Of a stretch of 64,000 nt of DNA, positions 27,448 through 37,243 are shown one piece after another. Source of the stretch: an uncultured Clostridia bacterium (lineage in GTDB: Bacteria; Bacillota; Clostridia; Lachnospirales; Lachnospiraceae); NCBI GenBank assembly GCA_948472945.1, contig CAOKVX010000001.1, forward strand, positions 248,001-312,000, in the 5' to 3' direction. A program made the translations under genes and the position numbers. Within the stretch, counting starts at the first letter, position 1; the number at the start of each line of letters is the position of its first letter. Under the pieces are notes generated by a model. It did no database searches. It worked only from the letters and a program-made list of their open reading frames with translations, and was not told where the DNA came from.

Positions 27448-28263
27448 TTGAAAGAGAGATTAGATGTTATTTTAGTAAACAGGGGCCTTGCAGATTCTCG
27501 CGAGAAAGCAAAAGCCCTTATAATGTCCGGCAGTGTATTCGTGAAAGAACAGCGTGAATACAAGGCCGGTACTTCGTTTGACGTGAATGTTCCGATAGAG
27601 ATAAAGGGGCAGCAGCTAAAATATGTTAGCCGTGGCGGCCTGAAGCTGGAGAAAGCGTTTGAAATATGGGAGCTGCCTGTTGACGGCTCGGTATGTTTGG
27701 ACGTAGGCTCGTCAACCGGGGGATTCACGGACTGCATGCTGCAAAATGGGGCGAAAAAGGTATATGCGGTTGACGTTGGGACAAATCAGCTGGCTTGGAA
27801 GCTTAGACAGGACGAGCGCGTCGTCAGCATGGAAAAGACAAACATCAGATACGTGACGCCGGATGATATAGGCGAGGAGGTCTGCTTTGTGAGCATAGAC
27901 GTCGCGTTTATTTCACTGAAAAAAGTTCTTGATCCGGTATGCAGGCTCATGAAAGACGGCGCCTGTATCGTGTGCCTGATTAAGCCGCAGTTTGAGGCGG
28001 GTCGTGAAAAAGTAGGGAAAAAAGGTGTGGTGAGGGATTCTGCCACACATATCGAAGTGATAAATGGTATACTTGACTATATCGCCGGGCTTCCTTTTTT
28101 TGTTCTGGGACTTGATTATTCCCCTGTGCGGGGGCCGGAGGGAAATATCGAATATCTGTTATACATGCAGAAAAAGAACGGCTGCGATACGGATGAAAAA
28201 GAGATTGATAGTTACAGGGAAAATATCAGGGATATAGTTGAAAAGGCAAATTCACGGCTTTAG
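27448..28263 (+). CDS. tlyA: TlyA family 2'-O-ribose rRNA methyltransferase / hemolysin-like
   Basis: 271 residues: N-terminal S4 RNA-binding domain (RLDVILVNRGLADSREKAK, then GSVFV) and an FtsJ-like methyltransferase with the SAM motif CLDVGSSTGGFTDCML. Family members methylate rRNA in Mycobacterium; in Clostridia the gene is almost always next to nadK and argR, as here. TTG start 27448 with CAGGAG upstream, 6 bases after dxs. Confidence 0.94.
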   Translation: MKERLDVILVNRGLADSREKAKALIMSGSVFVKEQREYKAGTSFDVNVPIEIKGQQLKYVSRGGLKLEKAFEIWELPVDGSVCLDVGSSTGGFTDCMLQNGAKKVYAVDVGTNQLAWKLRQDERVVSMEKTNIRYVTPDDIGEEVCFVSIDVAFISLKKVLDPVCRLMKDGACIVCLIKPQFEAGREKVGKKGVVRDSATHIEVINGILDYIAGLPFFVLGLDYSPVRGPEGNIEYLLYMQKKNGCDTDEKEIDSYRENIRDIVEKANSRL

Positions 28264-28275
28264 GAGGAGCAGGAT

Positions 28276-29172
28276 TTGAAAAAGTTTTGTGTTGTCGCTA
28301 ATATGGAAAAGGATAGGGCGGCCGAAGCCGCTGGTAAAATAAGGCGTCACATAGAAAGCAAGGGATGTGAATGCCATGTGCTTGCAAATGAGCTGCACTG
28401 TGAAGGTGAAAAAAACTGCTATACAAGAGTGGGCGAAATAAAAGAAGGAACCGAATGCGTGATTGTTCTCGGAGGAGACGGAACGATGATACAGGCCGCT
28501 AAAGATACGGCTCTGAAGGACATCCCGCTCTACGGAATCAATATAGGCGGAGTCGGATTTCTTACCGAGTCGGACACGCACAATATGGAGGACAATATCG
28601 ACAGGCTCATATCGGATGATTTCAGGGTGGAGAAGAGAATGATGTTGGAGGGCCGGACAACTTCGGGAAAAGGAAAAAGTGTGGAGCTTGCCTTGAACGA
28701 CTTTGCGATTTTCAGGAGGGAATTTGGAAAGCTTATAAGGTTTGCGGTATATATAAACGGGGAACTGCTTGACTCATTTATAGCCGACGGAGTTATAGTG
28801 TCTACGCCTACCGGCTCGACCGGCTACAATATCTCGGCCGGAGGTCCGGTTATCGCTCCAAATGTAAATGCGATTGCCGTAACTCCGGTATGTCCGCACT
28901 CGCTCAACGACAGAAGTTTCATAATAAACGGGAATGATTCGATTGAAATTAAGCTGCTTGAAGGCAAGAATTCGAGGGTGGACTCAGCAGTTATAAGCGT
29001 TGACGGAAGAATGCTTGGGACTATAGAGAGCGGTGACAGTGTGTATATGAAAAAATCAGACATTGCCACGGGTATAGTTCTAATGAAGAAAACTAACTTC
29101 TACAAAAAAATGAGGCGGAAACTGACGGGAGGAGGCTTTGATGAAAGCGCTCAGACAGAGAAAAATAATTGA
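28276..29172 (+). CDS. nadK: NAD kinase
   Basis: 298 residues; phosphorylates NAD to NADP. Catalytic GGDGT motif in IVLGGDGTMIQAA, NDFAIFR, and the conserved TPTGSTGYNISAGGP. TTG start 28276 behind TAGGAGGAGCAGG. Overlaps argR by 32 bases. Confidence 0.96.
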   Translation: MKKFCVVANMEKDRAAEAAGKIRRHIESKGCECHVLANELHCEGEKNCYTRVGEIKEGTECVIVLGGDGTMIQAAKDTALKDIPLYGINIGGVGFLTESDTHNMEDNIDRLISDDFRVEKRMMLEGRTTSGKGKSVELALNDFAIFRREFGKLIRFAVYINGELLDSFIADGVIVSTPTGSTGYNISAGGPVIAPNVNAIAVTPVCPHSLNDRSFIINGNDSIEIKLLEGKNSRVDSAVISVDGRMLGTIESGDSVYMKKSDIATGIVLMKKTNFYKKMRRKLTGGGFDESAQTEKNN

Positions 29173-29617
29173 ACTGGTGGAAAGCTTTGAGATAGAAACC
29201 CAGGAGGAGCTTGCCGGACGGCTTCGCAGCTGCGGCTTTGACGTTACTCAGGCTACTGTCTCCAGAGACATACGAGAGCTAAAGCTTGACAAGGTTCCCG
29301 GCATTAACGGAAGACCAAGGTATGCGGCTTCAAACGGTTTTGACAGAGAATCCGGCAAAAAATATATCGGGGCTCTGAATGACGCGGTATTGTCTATAGA
29401 AGCAGCCGGGAATATTATAGTTATAAAGACGGCGTCAGGTATGGCTATGGCGGTAGCGTCAGTCGTGGACGCATTAAAGGTTAGCGGCATAATGGGATGT
29501 ATCGCGGGAGACGACACGATAATGTGCGTTGTGAAATCAGCGACTGAGGCTTCATGTGTTGTAAGGGAGCTCTATGGACGACTTAATGATTTTTGGGGAC
29601 GCGCGGCAGAACCATAA
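29141..29617 (+). CDS. argR: Arginine repressor
   Basis: 158-residue regulator: N-terminal winged helix with TQATVSRDIRELKLDKVPG, C-terminal arginine-binding hexamer domain with CIAGDDTIM (Asp-Asp contacts arginine). Start ATG 29141 with GGGAGGAGG (29127-29135) located in the end of nadK; an in-frame TTG at 29138 is too close to that site. In many Clostridia recN follows argR; here yebC follows instead. No arg biosynthesis genes in the window; argS is 15 kb upstream. Confidence 0.95.
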   Translation: MKALRQRKIIELVESFEIETQEELAGRLRSCGFDVTQATVSRDIRELKLDKVPGINGRPRYAASNGFDRESGKKYIGALNDAVLSIEAAGNIIVIKTASGMAMAVASVVDALKVSGIMGCIAGDDTIMCVVKSATEASCVVRELYGRLNDFWGRAAEP

Positions 29618-29657
29618 GCGTACAATATTAAAATGAAACGTCCGGACAGGTTGAAGC

Positions 29658-29686
29658 TTGCAAAGACATATATATCATGGTAAAAT
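29658..29686 (+). promoter_or_regulatory. Promoter of yebC
   Basis: TTGCAA (29658-29663), exactly 17 bases, TAAAAT (29681-29686), with extended -10 TG at 29678-29679. Confidence 0.65.
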
Positions 29687-29725
29687 TAATAGTTAGTAAT
29701 AACATTGTTTGGAGGAATAAATAAA

Positions 29726-30460
29726 ATGTCAGGACATTCTAAATTTGCAAATATTAAGCACAAAAAAGAGAAAAATGATGCTAAAAAAGGAAAGATTTTC
29801 ACTATCATAGGTAGGGAGATTGCTGTAGCGGTTAAGGAGGGCGGACCGGACCCTGCTAACAACAGCAAGCTTCGCGACGTAATAGCAAAGGCAAAAGCTA
29901 ACAATATGCCAAACGATACTATTGACAGAGGAATTAAAAAAGCCGCGGGCGATGCCAATTCTGCCAACTATGAGAATATTACATATGAAGGCTACGGCCC
30001 TAATGGAACGGCGATAATAGTGAGAACCCTAACGGACAACAAAAACAGGACTGCTTCAAATGTCCGCAATGCATTCACAAAAGGAGGCGGCAATGTCGGT
30101 ACGACAGGCTGTGTGTCTTATATGTTCGATGAGAAAGGCCAGATTATTATTGACAGGCAGGAATGCAGCATGGATTCGGACGATTTGATGATGCTTGTGC
30201 TTGACGCAGCTGCGGAAGATTTCAACGAGGAGGAGGACAGCTACGAGATTATCACCTCACCTACGGATTTCAGCGCTGTAAGGGAAGCGATAGAGCAGGC
30301 CGGCATACCGATGGCTTCGGCCGAGGTGACAATGATTCCTCAGAATTATGTAAGCCTCACGGACGAGAATGCTGTTAAGATGATGAATAGGATAATAGAC
30401 CTGCTTGACGAGGATGACGACGTACAGGAAGTATATCATAATGCGGATATGGATGAGTGA
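29726..30460 (+). CDS. yebC: YebC/PmpR family (TACO1-like) protein
   Basis: 244 residues, beginning MSGHSKFANIKHKKEKNDAK, the near-invariant start of this family. Historically annotated as a transcriptional regulator; recent work on the family points to ribosome-associated help with difficult peptide sequences. ATG 29726 with GGAGGA at 29711-29716; an in-frame TTG 21 bases earlier is rejected. Own promoter upstream; stands between argR and the cotH-like gene. Confidence 0.95.
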   Translation: MSGHSKFANIKHKKEKNDAKKGKIFTIIGREIAVAVKEGGPDPANNSKLRDVIAKAKANNMPNDTIDRGIKKAAGDANSANYENITYEGYGPNGTAIIVRTLTDNKNRTASNVRNAFTKGGGNVGTTGCVSYMFDEKGQIIIDRQECSMDSDDLMMLVLDAAAEDFNEEEDSYEIITSPTDFSAVREAIEQAGIPMASAEVTMIPQNYVSLTDENAVKMMNRIIDLLDEDDDVQEVYHNADMDE

Positions 30461-30571
30461 ACTGATTAGTAACACAACATGTATATGATATTGGTATATG
30501 TATAATTAATATATGAATATGGCAACCTTAGGTTCATTTGCACTGTTTTTGCTGAGTATGGGAGGAATACT

Positions 30572-33289
30572 ATGAAAAAAATGGGATTTGCTGTAAACCT
30601 TATAATTATGGCCGCCTTTGTATTTGCGTTTAGTTTAGGCAGTGTAAATGTGCTTGCATTTGAGGGGGAGGACCTAACATTCTCAAATGAATCGGGATAC
30701 TATGCCAATGCATTTTCGCTCACAATCAGCGGCGAGGGAGTTTGCAGGATATTATATACGCTTGACGGAAGCGAACCAGTTGAAGGCTCGGCGTCAACAA
30801 AAGAATATTCGGGGCATATAAAGGTTGAAAACCTAAAGGGACGGAACGTGGTATTGTCCACTAACGGCAATGCTTCAAAATTTACTGACAATGGATGGGC
30901 AAACGTGCCGTCGGCTTCACAGCTTGACCGCGCAACGATTGTGCGTGCAGTCGGAGTGAGGGCGGACGGAACGAAGACCCGAACCTCGACAAAGAGTTAT
31001 TTTATCAAAAACAACATAAAAAACTCATATGCTGGATGCGCCGTTATGTCTGTCGTGACTGACCCGGATAATCTGCTGGATTCTGAAAAGGGAATCTATG
31101 TGAGCGGTAAGCTTTATGATGAATCCTCCAAGTCGGAAAGTGATTTGAAAGCGCTTGCAAACTTCATGCAGTCCGGAAAAGAATGGGAAAGACCGGCTTT
31201 CGTCGAATTTTTTTCAGGTGAAAATATACCGCTTGTCTCTACAGGCGCCGGAATCCGCATTCACGGGGGTTATTCAAGAAGAAATCAGCAGAAGAGCTTT
31301 AATATATATTTCAGGGCAGATTATGATTACGGCGGGAAGAATCTTAAAGGATACGAACTCATACCTGACGCCACGGTAAAATATGATGATGAAACCGGAA
31401 CGCATGTCAATAAGCCGCTAAAAAAATATGCCAACGTAATGTTGAGAAATGGTGGAAATGACGCAGATATAACAAAATTTCAGGATATGTTTATACAGGG
31501 AATGGTTACTGACAAAAATTTTACAACACAGGGTGCAAGGCCGTGTATGTTGTATTTAAACGGTGAATTCTGGGGATTGTATAATCTGACTGAAAAGTAC
31601 AGTGACAAATACATACAAAACAAATTCGGGGTGGACAACAATAATGTCATAGCCTACAAGGAGCTGGAGCTTGACGAGGGAGAGGACCCGGACGGGGCTG
31701 CATATAATGAACTTATGGGTCTCGGTGACCTTGACATGACAAAGCAGGAGAACTATGAAAAGTTTCAAAAGCTTGTTGATATCGACAGCTTCGTTGACTA
31801 CTACGCTACAGAGGTGTACATAAACAATAACGACTGGTGGAGCGGGTGCAACGCCGCAACGCCGTATAACAATCTTATGTTCTGGAGGGTGGCCGACCCT
31901 CAAAAGGAGGTTAACGCCGACGGCGGAATTAATCCGTATGCCGACGGCAGATGGAGATATATGCTTTATGACACCGAGTGGTCAATGGGCATATACGGAT
32001 CGTATCAGGCAGGGGCTGAGTATGACTCGATAAAATACCATGCGCTTGGAATACCTGACAAAAACTATGACACCGACTACGGCAGGACGGAGGCAAACGG
32101 CTCTCCTGTATTTACGGCCGTGTTTAAGAATCCTAACTTTAGGAAGAGGTTTGCCACAGCCCTTCTGGATATAAGGAACTATAATTTTGAGTACGGCAGA
32201 GCTTCGGCACAGCTTGATAAACTGGCGGATTTGTATGACCCGGTTATGGATAAGCACCGGGTTAGATGGAATACGGGAAATATCAATAACGGCGTAAGGA
32301 CAATGAAAAATTTCCTCCTAAAGAGGCCGTCCTATGTGCTGACAATGCTTGAGGACAACTATCCCGAGTTAACGCCGGCGAAAAGAGTCAATGTTACGGT
32401 TAACTCAAATGCTGCCGATAATATTAATGTCAACACGGTTAATCCGGAAGTTTCTCCGTCATGGTTTCAGGGCGTATATTACAGGGAGTATCCGGTAAGA
32501 GTAGCAGCCGAAGAGGTAGACGGATATACATTCAGCAGATGGGATGTGACAGGAGGAGCCGCGGCGGACGAGTCGTCGCCGGAAACGGAAATTACTCTTA
32601 CCGGCGCTGATACAAAAATTACCGCCGTATATAGGGATGAAAACGGAGTGGAACCAACCGTCGCGCCTACGCCGGTACCGATTGTTGAACCGACAAAAAG
32701 GCCAAATACAACTGCCACGCCAAAACCGCAGAATACGCCGAAGCCGCATGAGTCTCCGGGACCCGGAACGCAGCCTCCAACGCCGGTTTCAGGTGTGACT
32801 AAAGCGCCTGACGGGACAATGACGCAGGATGAGTCAGGTGATGGGGACTTACAGTCGGGAGATGCATTTACAGTTAAAAACATTATATATAAGTATGCGG
32901 GTGAAGACAAAGTTATAGTGTCAGCGCCTGTCAAAAATACCCTCGGCAGTATCGAGATACCTGCAAAGGTCAAATACGGGGGAAATACATATAATGTAAC
33001 AGGAATTGCCGCAAAAGCTTTCCGCAATAATAAAAGGCTTTTAAAGATAACGATTGGCAAAAATATAACATCGATTGGCAAAAGCGCATTTTCAGGCTGT
33101 ACGCGGCTGACTAAAATTAAAATTTTATCTTCAAAGATAAAAACTGCCGGAAAATCATGTTTTAAGTCTGTAAACAGGAATATTGTAATAACAGTTCCGC
33201 CGAAAAAATATAAATATTACATAAAGCGATTTAAAAACAGCGGTTTGATAAAGACGGCAGCATATAGAAAAAATAATAAAAGCGTTTAA
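30572..33289 (+). CDS. Secreted CotH kinase-family protein with LRR_5 C-terminus
   Basis: 905 residues, exported. Signal peptide about residues 1-29 (ends VLAFEG); a chitobiase-like/Fn3-like domain about 35-145 (LYTLDGSEP); CotH protein-kinase domain about 150-590 with GAGIRIHGGYSRR, GLYNLTEKYSD and the active-site region YMLYDTEWSMG (about 463-473); a Listeria/Bacteroides-type repeat near 620-690 (FSRWDVTGG); a Pro/Thr-rich wall-spanning linker about 690-760; and a BspA-like LRR_5 domain near the end (TIGKNITSIGKSAFSGC). CotH phosphorylates spore-coat proteins in Bacillus; surface CotH with LRR_5 is common in gut Lachnospiraceae, where the target is unknown. No LPXTG motif. Confidence 0.92.
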   Translation: MKKMGFAVNLIIMAAFVFAFSLGSVNVLAFEGEDLTFSNESGYYANAFSLTISGEGVCRILYTLDGSEPVEGSASTKEYSGHIKVENLKGRNVVLSTNGNASKFTDNGWANVPSASQLDRATIVRAVGVRADGTKTRTSTKSYFIKNNIKNSYAGCAVMSVVTDPDNLLDSEKGIYVSGKLYDESSKSESDLKALANFMQSGKEWERPAFVEFFSGENIPLVSTGAGIRIHGGYSRRNQQKSFNIYFRADYDYGGKNLKGYELIPDATVKYDDETGTHVNKPLKKYANVMLRNGGNDADITKFQDMFIQGMVTDKNFTTQGARPCMLYLNGEFWGLYNLTEKYSDKYIQNKFGVDNNNVIAYKELELDEGEDPDGAAYNELMGLGDLDMTKQENYEKFQKLVDIDSFVDYYATEVYINNNDWWSGCNAATPYNNLMFWRVADPQKEVNADGGINPYADGRWRYMLYDTEWSMGIYGSYQAGAEYDSIKYHALGIPDKNYDTDYGRTEANGSPVFTAVFKNPNFRKRFATALLDIRNYNFEYGRASAQLDKLADLYDPVMDKHRVRWNTGNINNGVRTMKNFLLKRPSYVLTMLEDNYPELTPAKRVNVTVNSNAADNINVNTVNPEVSPSWFQGVYYREYPVRVAAEEVDGYTFSRWDVTGGAAADESSPETEITLTGADTKITAVYRDENGVEPTVAPTPVPIVEPTKRPNTTATPKPQNTPKPHESPGPGTQPPTPVSGVTKAPDGTMTQDESGDGDLQSGDAFTVKNIIYKYAGEDKVIVSAPVKNTLGSIEIPAKVKYGGNTYNVTGIAAKAFRNNKRLLKITIGKNITSIGKSAFSGCTRLTKIKILSSKIKTAGKSCFKSVNRNIVITVPPKKYKYYIKRFKNSGLIKTAAYRKNNKSV

Positions 33290-33317
33290 TACATAACGAT
33301 ACGAATGGGAGGATAAT

Positions 33318-36300
33318 ATGAGAAATTGTGCTAAGAAAATACACAGGCATATTAGTAATAAAGCGGCGTTTCTATTTATAATGTGTGCGGTAGCTGTAAT
33401 ACTTGTGGGCAGTGTTTTGTTTGGTAGGGATAACTCCCATGCCGCCGATAATATTTCGATTGAGCGCGACGGAGTTGCGGTTAACCCCGGCGAACATATA
33501 CAGATGACGACTTCGACCATGACGCTTATTCTAAAATCGGAGGGTAATATATATAACGACCCTGAACAGTATGAGATTAACTGGACAATTGAGAGTGCGG
33601 AGCATCAGAAGAGGGCTACGATTCAGAACGGAACAAGTTCCATATACGGATTGGTGACAGCCCTTGAGCCCGGCGAGGTTCAGATTATGGTTAACGTAGT
33701 CGACAAGCTTTCGCCTGAGGGGGGCGGAATTGTAGCAAGCGCCTCGTGCTGGGTCGACATTATATTCTCAATCGATACGCTCCATGATGACAGTTCGTTC
33801 AAGTTTTTATATGAGGGAGATGAATCACGCTCGCTTATAAAGTATTCTGACGACCCGGCATATGAGCTTGACCTTGCGTTCGGAAATCCTGTCAACTGTC
33901 AGTGGACCAGTGAGAATGAGGAGATTGTTACCGTTGACCAAAACGGTGTTGCAACGCCTGTCGGAGCAGGAAAGACTAACATTGTCGCGACGTATACGCC
34001 GTCGGGTGATACGCAGACTTATACGGCATATCTGCCGGTTTACATTTTTCCCAAAATAAGCGTCGACGGTGAGAAGTTCTTCACGGGAGGAACTAAAGGG
34101 CTTGCAAGCGGAGACACTATATATACGGATGCATTCTTCAGCGAAATAAACACTGAGTCAATACAGGAAAAAATAGTATGGGTAATTAAGAAAGATATAA
34201 ACGGCGTGAGGACCGTTATTGAGGATTCGCTTGGAAATAAGCAGTCTGATTTGGTAGAGATAAGCACGGTCGGAAATGTGTCGAACACACCTAATCTTGA
34301 GCTTAAGGCAAAAGCCGGAAATTACTATATTGAATTTTATCCCGCAGGAGCATACAAGTCTGAGACTGAAAAGACAACATTTACGCCTACGGTGCTTAAT
34401 GTGACGGTATATGCAGAGTTTGATAACTATGACAAGACAATTTTGGTAAATGATGCATACAATCTTGCCGACGCGTTCAATCTTACAGTTGAGGATTTTT
34501 TAAACTTTTTCTCGACGCCGGTTATTGTGCTTAATGGCGGAGGAGACGCTTCAAACTATGTAAAATACAGCTCTGACACTACTGTAATCTCGGCGCTTCA
34601 GAAAGGAACCGTGTCTGTGACGGTCAACGCTAAGAGCGGAAGTGTAAGCAATGTTCTTGCGCTTTGTAATCCTGACAAAATAAAACCGGACACTACGTTT
34701 AATCTGACGCTGAGAATTATCGATTCATTTACTCTCGACAGAACGAGCGTAGTAATGTACAAGGGACAGAGCTTGCAGCTGACGCCTACGTTTACCTCAT
34801 ATTCAGGAGTCGTGACATGGGAAACCTCCGATTCAAAATTTGTTACCGTGACAGAGGGAGGACTTATCTATGCGGTTAAGGAAACTGCTGTGGGAAGCGA
34901 CGTTACGATAACAGCGACGCTTGAGCTTGACGACGGAACGATTAAAAAGGCTACCTGCGTTGTAAAGGTAGAGGCTTCAATTGACAAGATAACTATTAAT
35001 CCGACTTCGCTTAAACTGCAGAAAGGTGAGACGCAGACGCTTATAGCGAATTTTTCGGGAAATGTTACGATAGCGCCGTTTACATGGCGTTCGACCGATA
35101 CGAAAGTATGTACGGTGTCGGCGTCGAACGACGGCAAGAGCTGTCTTGTGACGGCCGTTAACGGAGGAACTGCAACGGTTGTTCTCACGAACAATGACAA
35201 TATGGTGCAGGTTTTCTGTAGTGTGACGGTAACGGTTCCTATTGAAACTATTACCCTTAACGAGTCAACTATAGACGCTAAGTTTTATACTGAGGGAACA
35301 AAAATTGCCTACACGATAACCCCGGCAAATGCGACTGACCTTGAGCTTGTGTGGTCGAGCTCAGACGAGAACGTGGCGACGATAGATTCCACCGGGCTCG
35401 CTACATTCAAGGGTCCGGGAACTACGCTGATAAATGTGTACCCTAAAAACAATCCTAATAACACGTTTGCACAGTGTATATTAAACGTAATTAAGACAGC
35501 TGATTCTATGGCTCTCAAAGAGTCGGATATTACGCTGAATGTCGGGGAAACACACATTATAGAATATACTGTTACACCTGTGGACAGTCTGCTTGATGTA
35601 ACATTTAACTCGTCGGACCCTGATGTTGCTTCCGTTGACCCCGTAACCGGACTTGTCAGTGCAAAGAAGGCCGGAAAGACTCAGATTTTTGCCAAGGGAG
35701 AGGGGCTTGACGCGCCTGTTATATGCAATGTCAGCGTGCTTCAGGCGGCGACAGGAATTACGTTTGCCGAAAAGGAGATAGTTTTGCAGACCGGAGGAAC
35801 GGTACGTCCTAAAGTGGCTTTAGTTCCTGCCGACAGTACGGATTCCATATCATGGATGTCGCTTGACACGAAGATTGCAAATGTTGTCGACGGTGAGATT
35901 ACGGGTGTGTCTGCCGGAACTACATATATTCAGGCAAAGGCCGCGTCAGGAGTTGACGCAATCATCACTGTTCATGTAAGGGATTCGGTAAAAGGCCTTG
36001 CGCTTGACGTGACTGAAAAGGAAATGATAGTAGGCGAGAGCCTGAAGCTCAATCCTGTGTTTACTCCCCCGAATCCTTATAACCAGTCGTTAAAATGGTC
36101 AACTACTAACGGAGGCGTAGTGATTGTGAGCAATACGGGCGTTGTTACGGCCACCGGGGGCGGAGTTGCGGCAATAAAGTGTACTTCTGACGACGGGGGA
36201 TTTCAGGCGACCTGTATAATAACCGTAAAGGAGAAGGCTGCGTCCGTCACGCTGAACTATACAAGCTACAAACTCGGACTCGGAAAGAAAGTTCAGCTTG

Positions 36301-37202
36301 TAGCTACGGTAAATAACCCAAACGCTACCGATAAAAGTGTAAAATGGTCAACTTCCAACAAAAAAGTCGCTACGGTCACGAAAAACGGAAAGGTCACCGG
36401 TAAGAAACTGGGGAAATGTACAATTAAGGCCGTTGCAAACGACGGCAGCGGAGCCTCAGCTACATGTTCAATAAGAGTTGTGAGAAAGGTCACGTCTGTA
36501 AGGCTTAACAGAAAAACAGCTTCTGTATTTGTAGGCAATACATTCAAGCTTAAGAAGAAAATTAAGCCGTCAAACGCTACGATTAAATCAGTGACGTGGT
36601 CGTCTGCAAACGAGGAGATTGCAACGGTTGACACAAAGGGTAACGTAGTCGGAGTGGCACCGGGAGTAGTGAAAATTATCGCTACGGCAAAGGATGGCAG
36701 CAATAAGGCTGCGGCATGTCTTGTGACAGTAAAGGAAAAGGTCCCGGCGACGGGAATCAGCGCTGTTAATTCCGAGATGACAATGGTAGTCGGCACATCT
36801 AAGACGGTTGAGTTTACAACGCAGCCGAACAATTCTACCGACACCCTGTTCTACACTTCGGATAATTCCAGCGTAGTAACGGTTAACAGCAGGGGTAAGG
36901 TGTATGCAAAAGCGCTTGGAAGTGCAACGGTATATGCGACAACTACAAGCGGATCGACCGCCGCAGTTGAGATAAGGGTTGTGAGCCTAAACAGAAGCAG
37001 TGTGAATATGAGGCAGTATGACACCGAGACAATTTGGGTAAACGGAGTCGACGAGAGCGTTAAGTGGTTCTCTCAGAACCCGCAGATTGCAACGGTTGTC
37101 GGCGGTAAGATTGTCGGAAGAAAACCCGGAAAGACTATCGTATATGCAGTAGTTGACGGAACAAGGGTAAGATGTGCGGTTAACATTAGGAAAATAAAAT
37201 AG
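33318..37202 (+). CDS. Large exported protein with Big_2 Ig-like domain array
   Basis: 1294 residues. N-terminal hydrophobic export signal about residues 15-36 (AAFLFIMCAVAVILVGSVLF). The first ~470 residues contain two degenerate Ig-like units (for example WTSENEEIVTVDQNGVATPV) and unrecognised sequence; from about residue 475 to the end there are about nine to ten consecutive bacterial Ig-like group 2 domains, each with the pattern VxWSSxNxxVATVxxxGxVxG. Such arrays make a long surface fibre or adhesin stalk. No LPXTG, SLH or other anchor is visible at the C-terminus, which ends INIRKIK-like, so anchoring would be through the uncleaved N-terminus. It starts 28 bases after the CotH gene, likely the same transcript. 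Confidence 0.92.
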   Translation: MRNCAKKIHRHISNKAAFLFIMCAVAVILVGSVLFGRDNSHAADNISIERDGVAVNPGEHIQMTTSTMTLILKSEGNIYNDPEQYEINWTIESAEHQKRATIQNGTSSIYGLVTALEPGEVQIMVNVVDKLSPEGGGIVASASCWVDIIFSIDTLHDDSSFKFLYEGDESRSLIKYSDDPAYELDLAFGNPVNCQWTSENEEIVTVDQNGVATPVGAGKTNIVATYTPSGDTQTYTAYLPVYIFPKISVDGEKFFTGGTKGLASGDTIYTDAFFSEINTESIQEKIVWVIKKDINGVRTVIEDSLGNKQSDLVEISTVGNVSNTPNLELKAKAGNYYIEFYPAGAYKSETEKTTFTPTVLNVTVYAEFDNYDKTILVNDAYNLADAFNLTVEDFLNFFSTPVIVLNGGGDASNYVKYSSDTTVISALQKGTVSVTVNAKSGSVSNVLALCNPDKIKPDTTFNLTLRIIDSFTLDRTSVVMYKGQSLQLTPTFTSYSGVVTWETSDSKFVTVTEGGLIYAVKETAVGSDVTITATLELDDGTIKKATCVVKVEASIDKITINPTSLKLQKGETQTLIANFSGNVTIAPFTWRSTDTKVCTVSASNDGKSCLVTAVNGGTATVVLTNNDNMVQVFCSVTVTVPIETITLNESTIDAKFYTEGTKIAYTITPANATDLELVWSSSDENVATIDSTGLATFKGPGTTLINVYPKNNPNNTFAQCILNVIKTADSMALKESDITLNVGETHIIEYTVTPVDSLLDVTFNSSDPDVASVDPVTGLVSAKKAGKTQIFAKGEGLDAPVICNVSVLQAATGITFAEKEIVLQTGGTVRPKVALVPADSTDSISWMSLDTKIANVVDGEITGVSAGTTYIQAKAASGVDAIITVHVRDSVKGLALDVTEKEMIVGESLKLNPVFTPPNPYNQSLKWSTTNGGVVIVSNTGVVTATGGGVAAIKCTSDDGGFQATCIITVKEKAASVTLNYTSYKLGLGKKVQLVATVNNPNATDKSVKWSTSNKKVATVTKNGKVTGKKLGKCTIKAVANDGSGASATCSIRVVRKVTSVRLNRKTASVFVGNTFKLKKKIKPSNATIKSVTWSSANEEIATVDTKGNVVGVAPGVVKIIATAKDGSNKAAACLVTVKEKVPATGISAVNSEMTMVVGTSKTVEFTTQPNNSTDTLFYTSDNSSVVTVNSRGKVYAKALGSATVYATTTSGSTAAVEIRVVSLNRSSVNMRQYDTETIWVNGVDESVKWFSQNPQIATVVGGKIVGRKPGKTIVYAVVDGTRVRCAVNIRKIK

Positions 37203-37243
37203 TAAATGTAATTTATAAGTAGTTCTTAAGAGGGGGATAAAAG

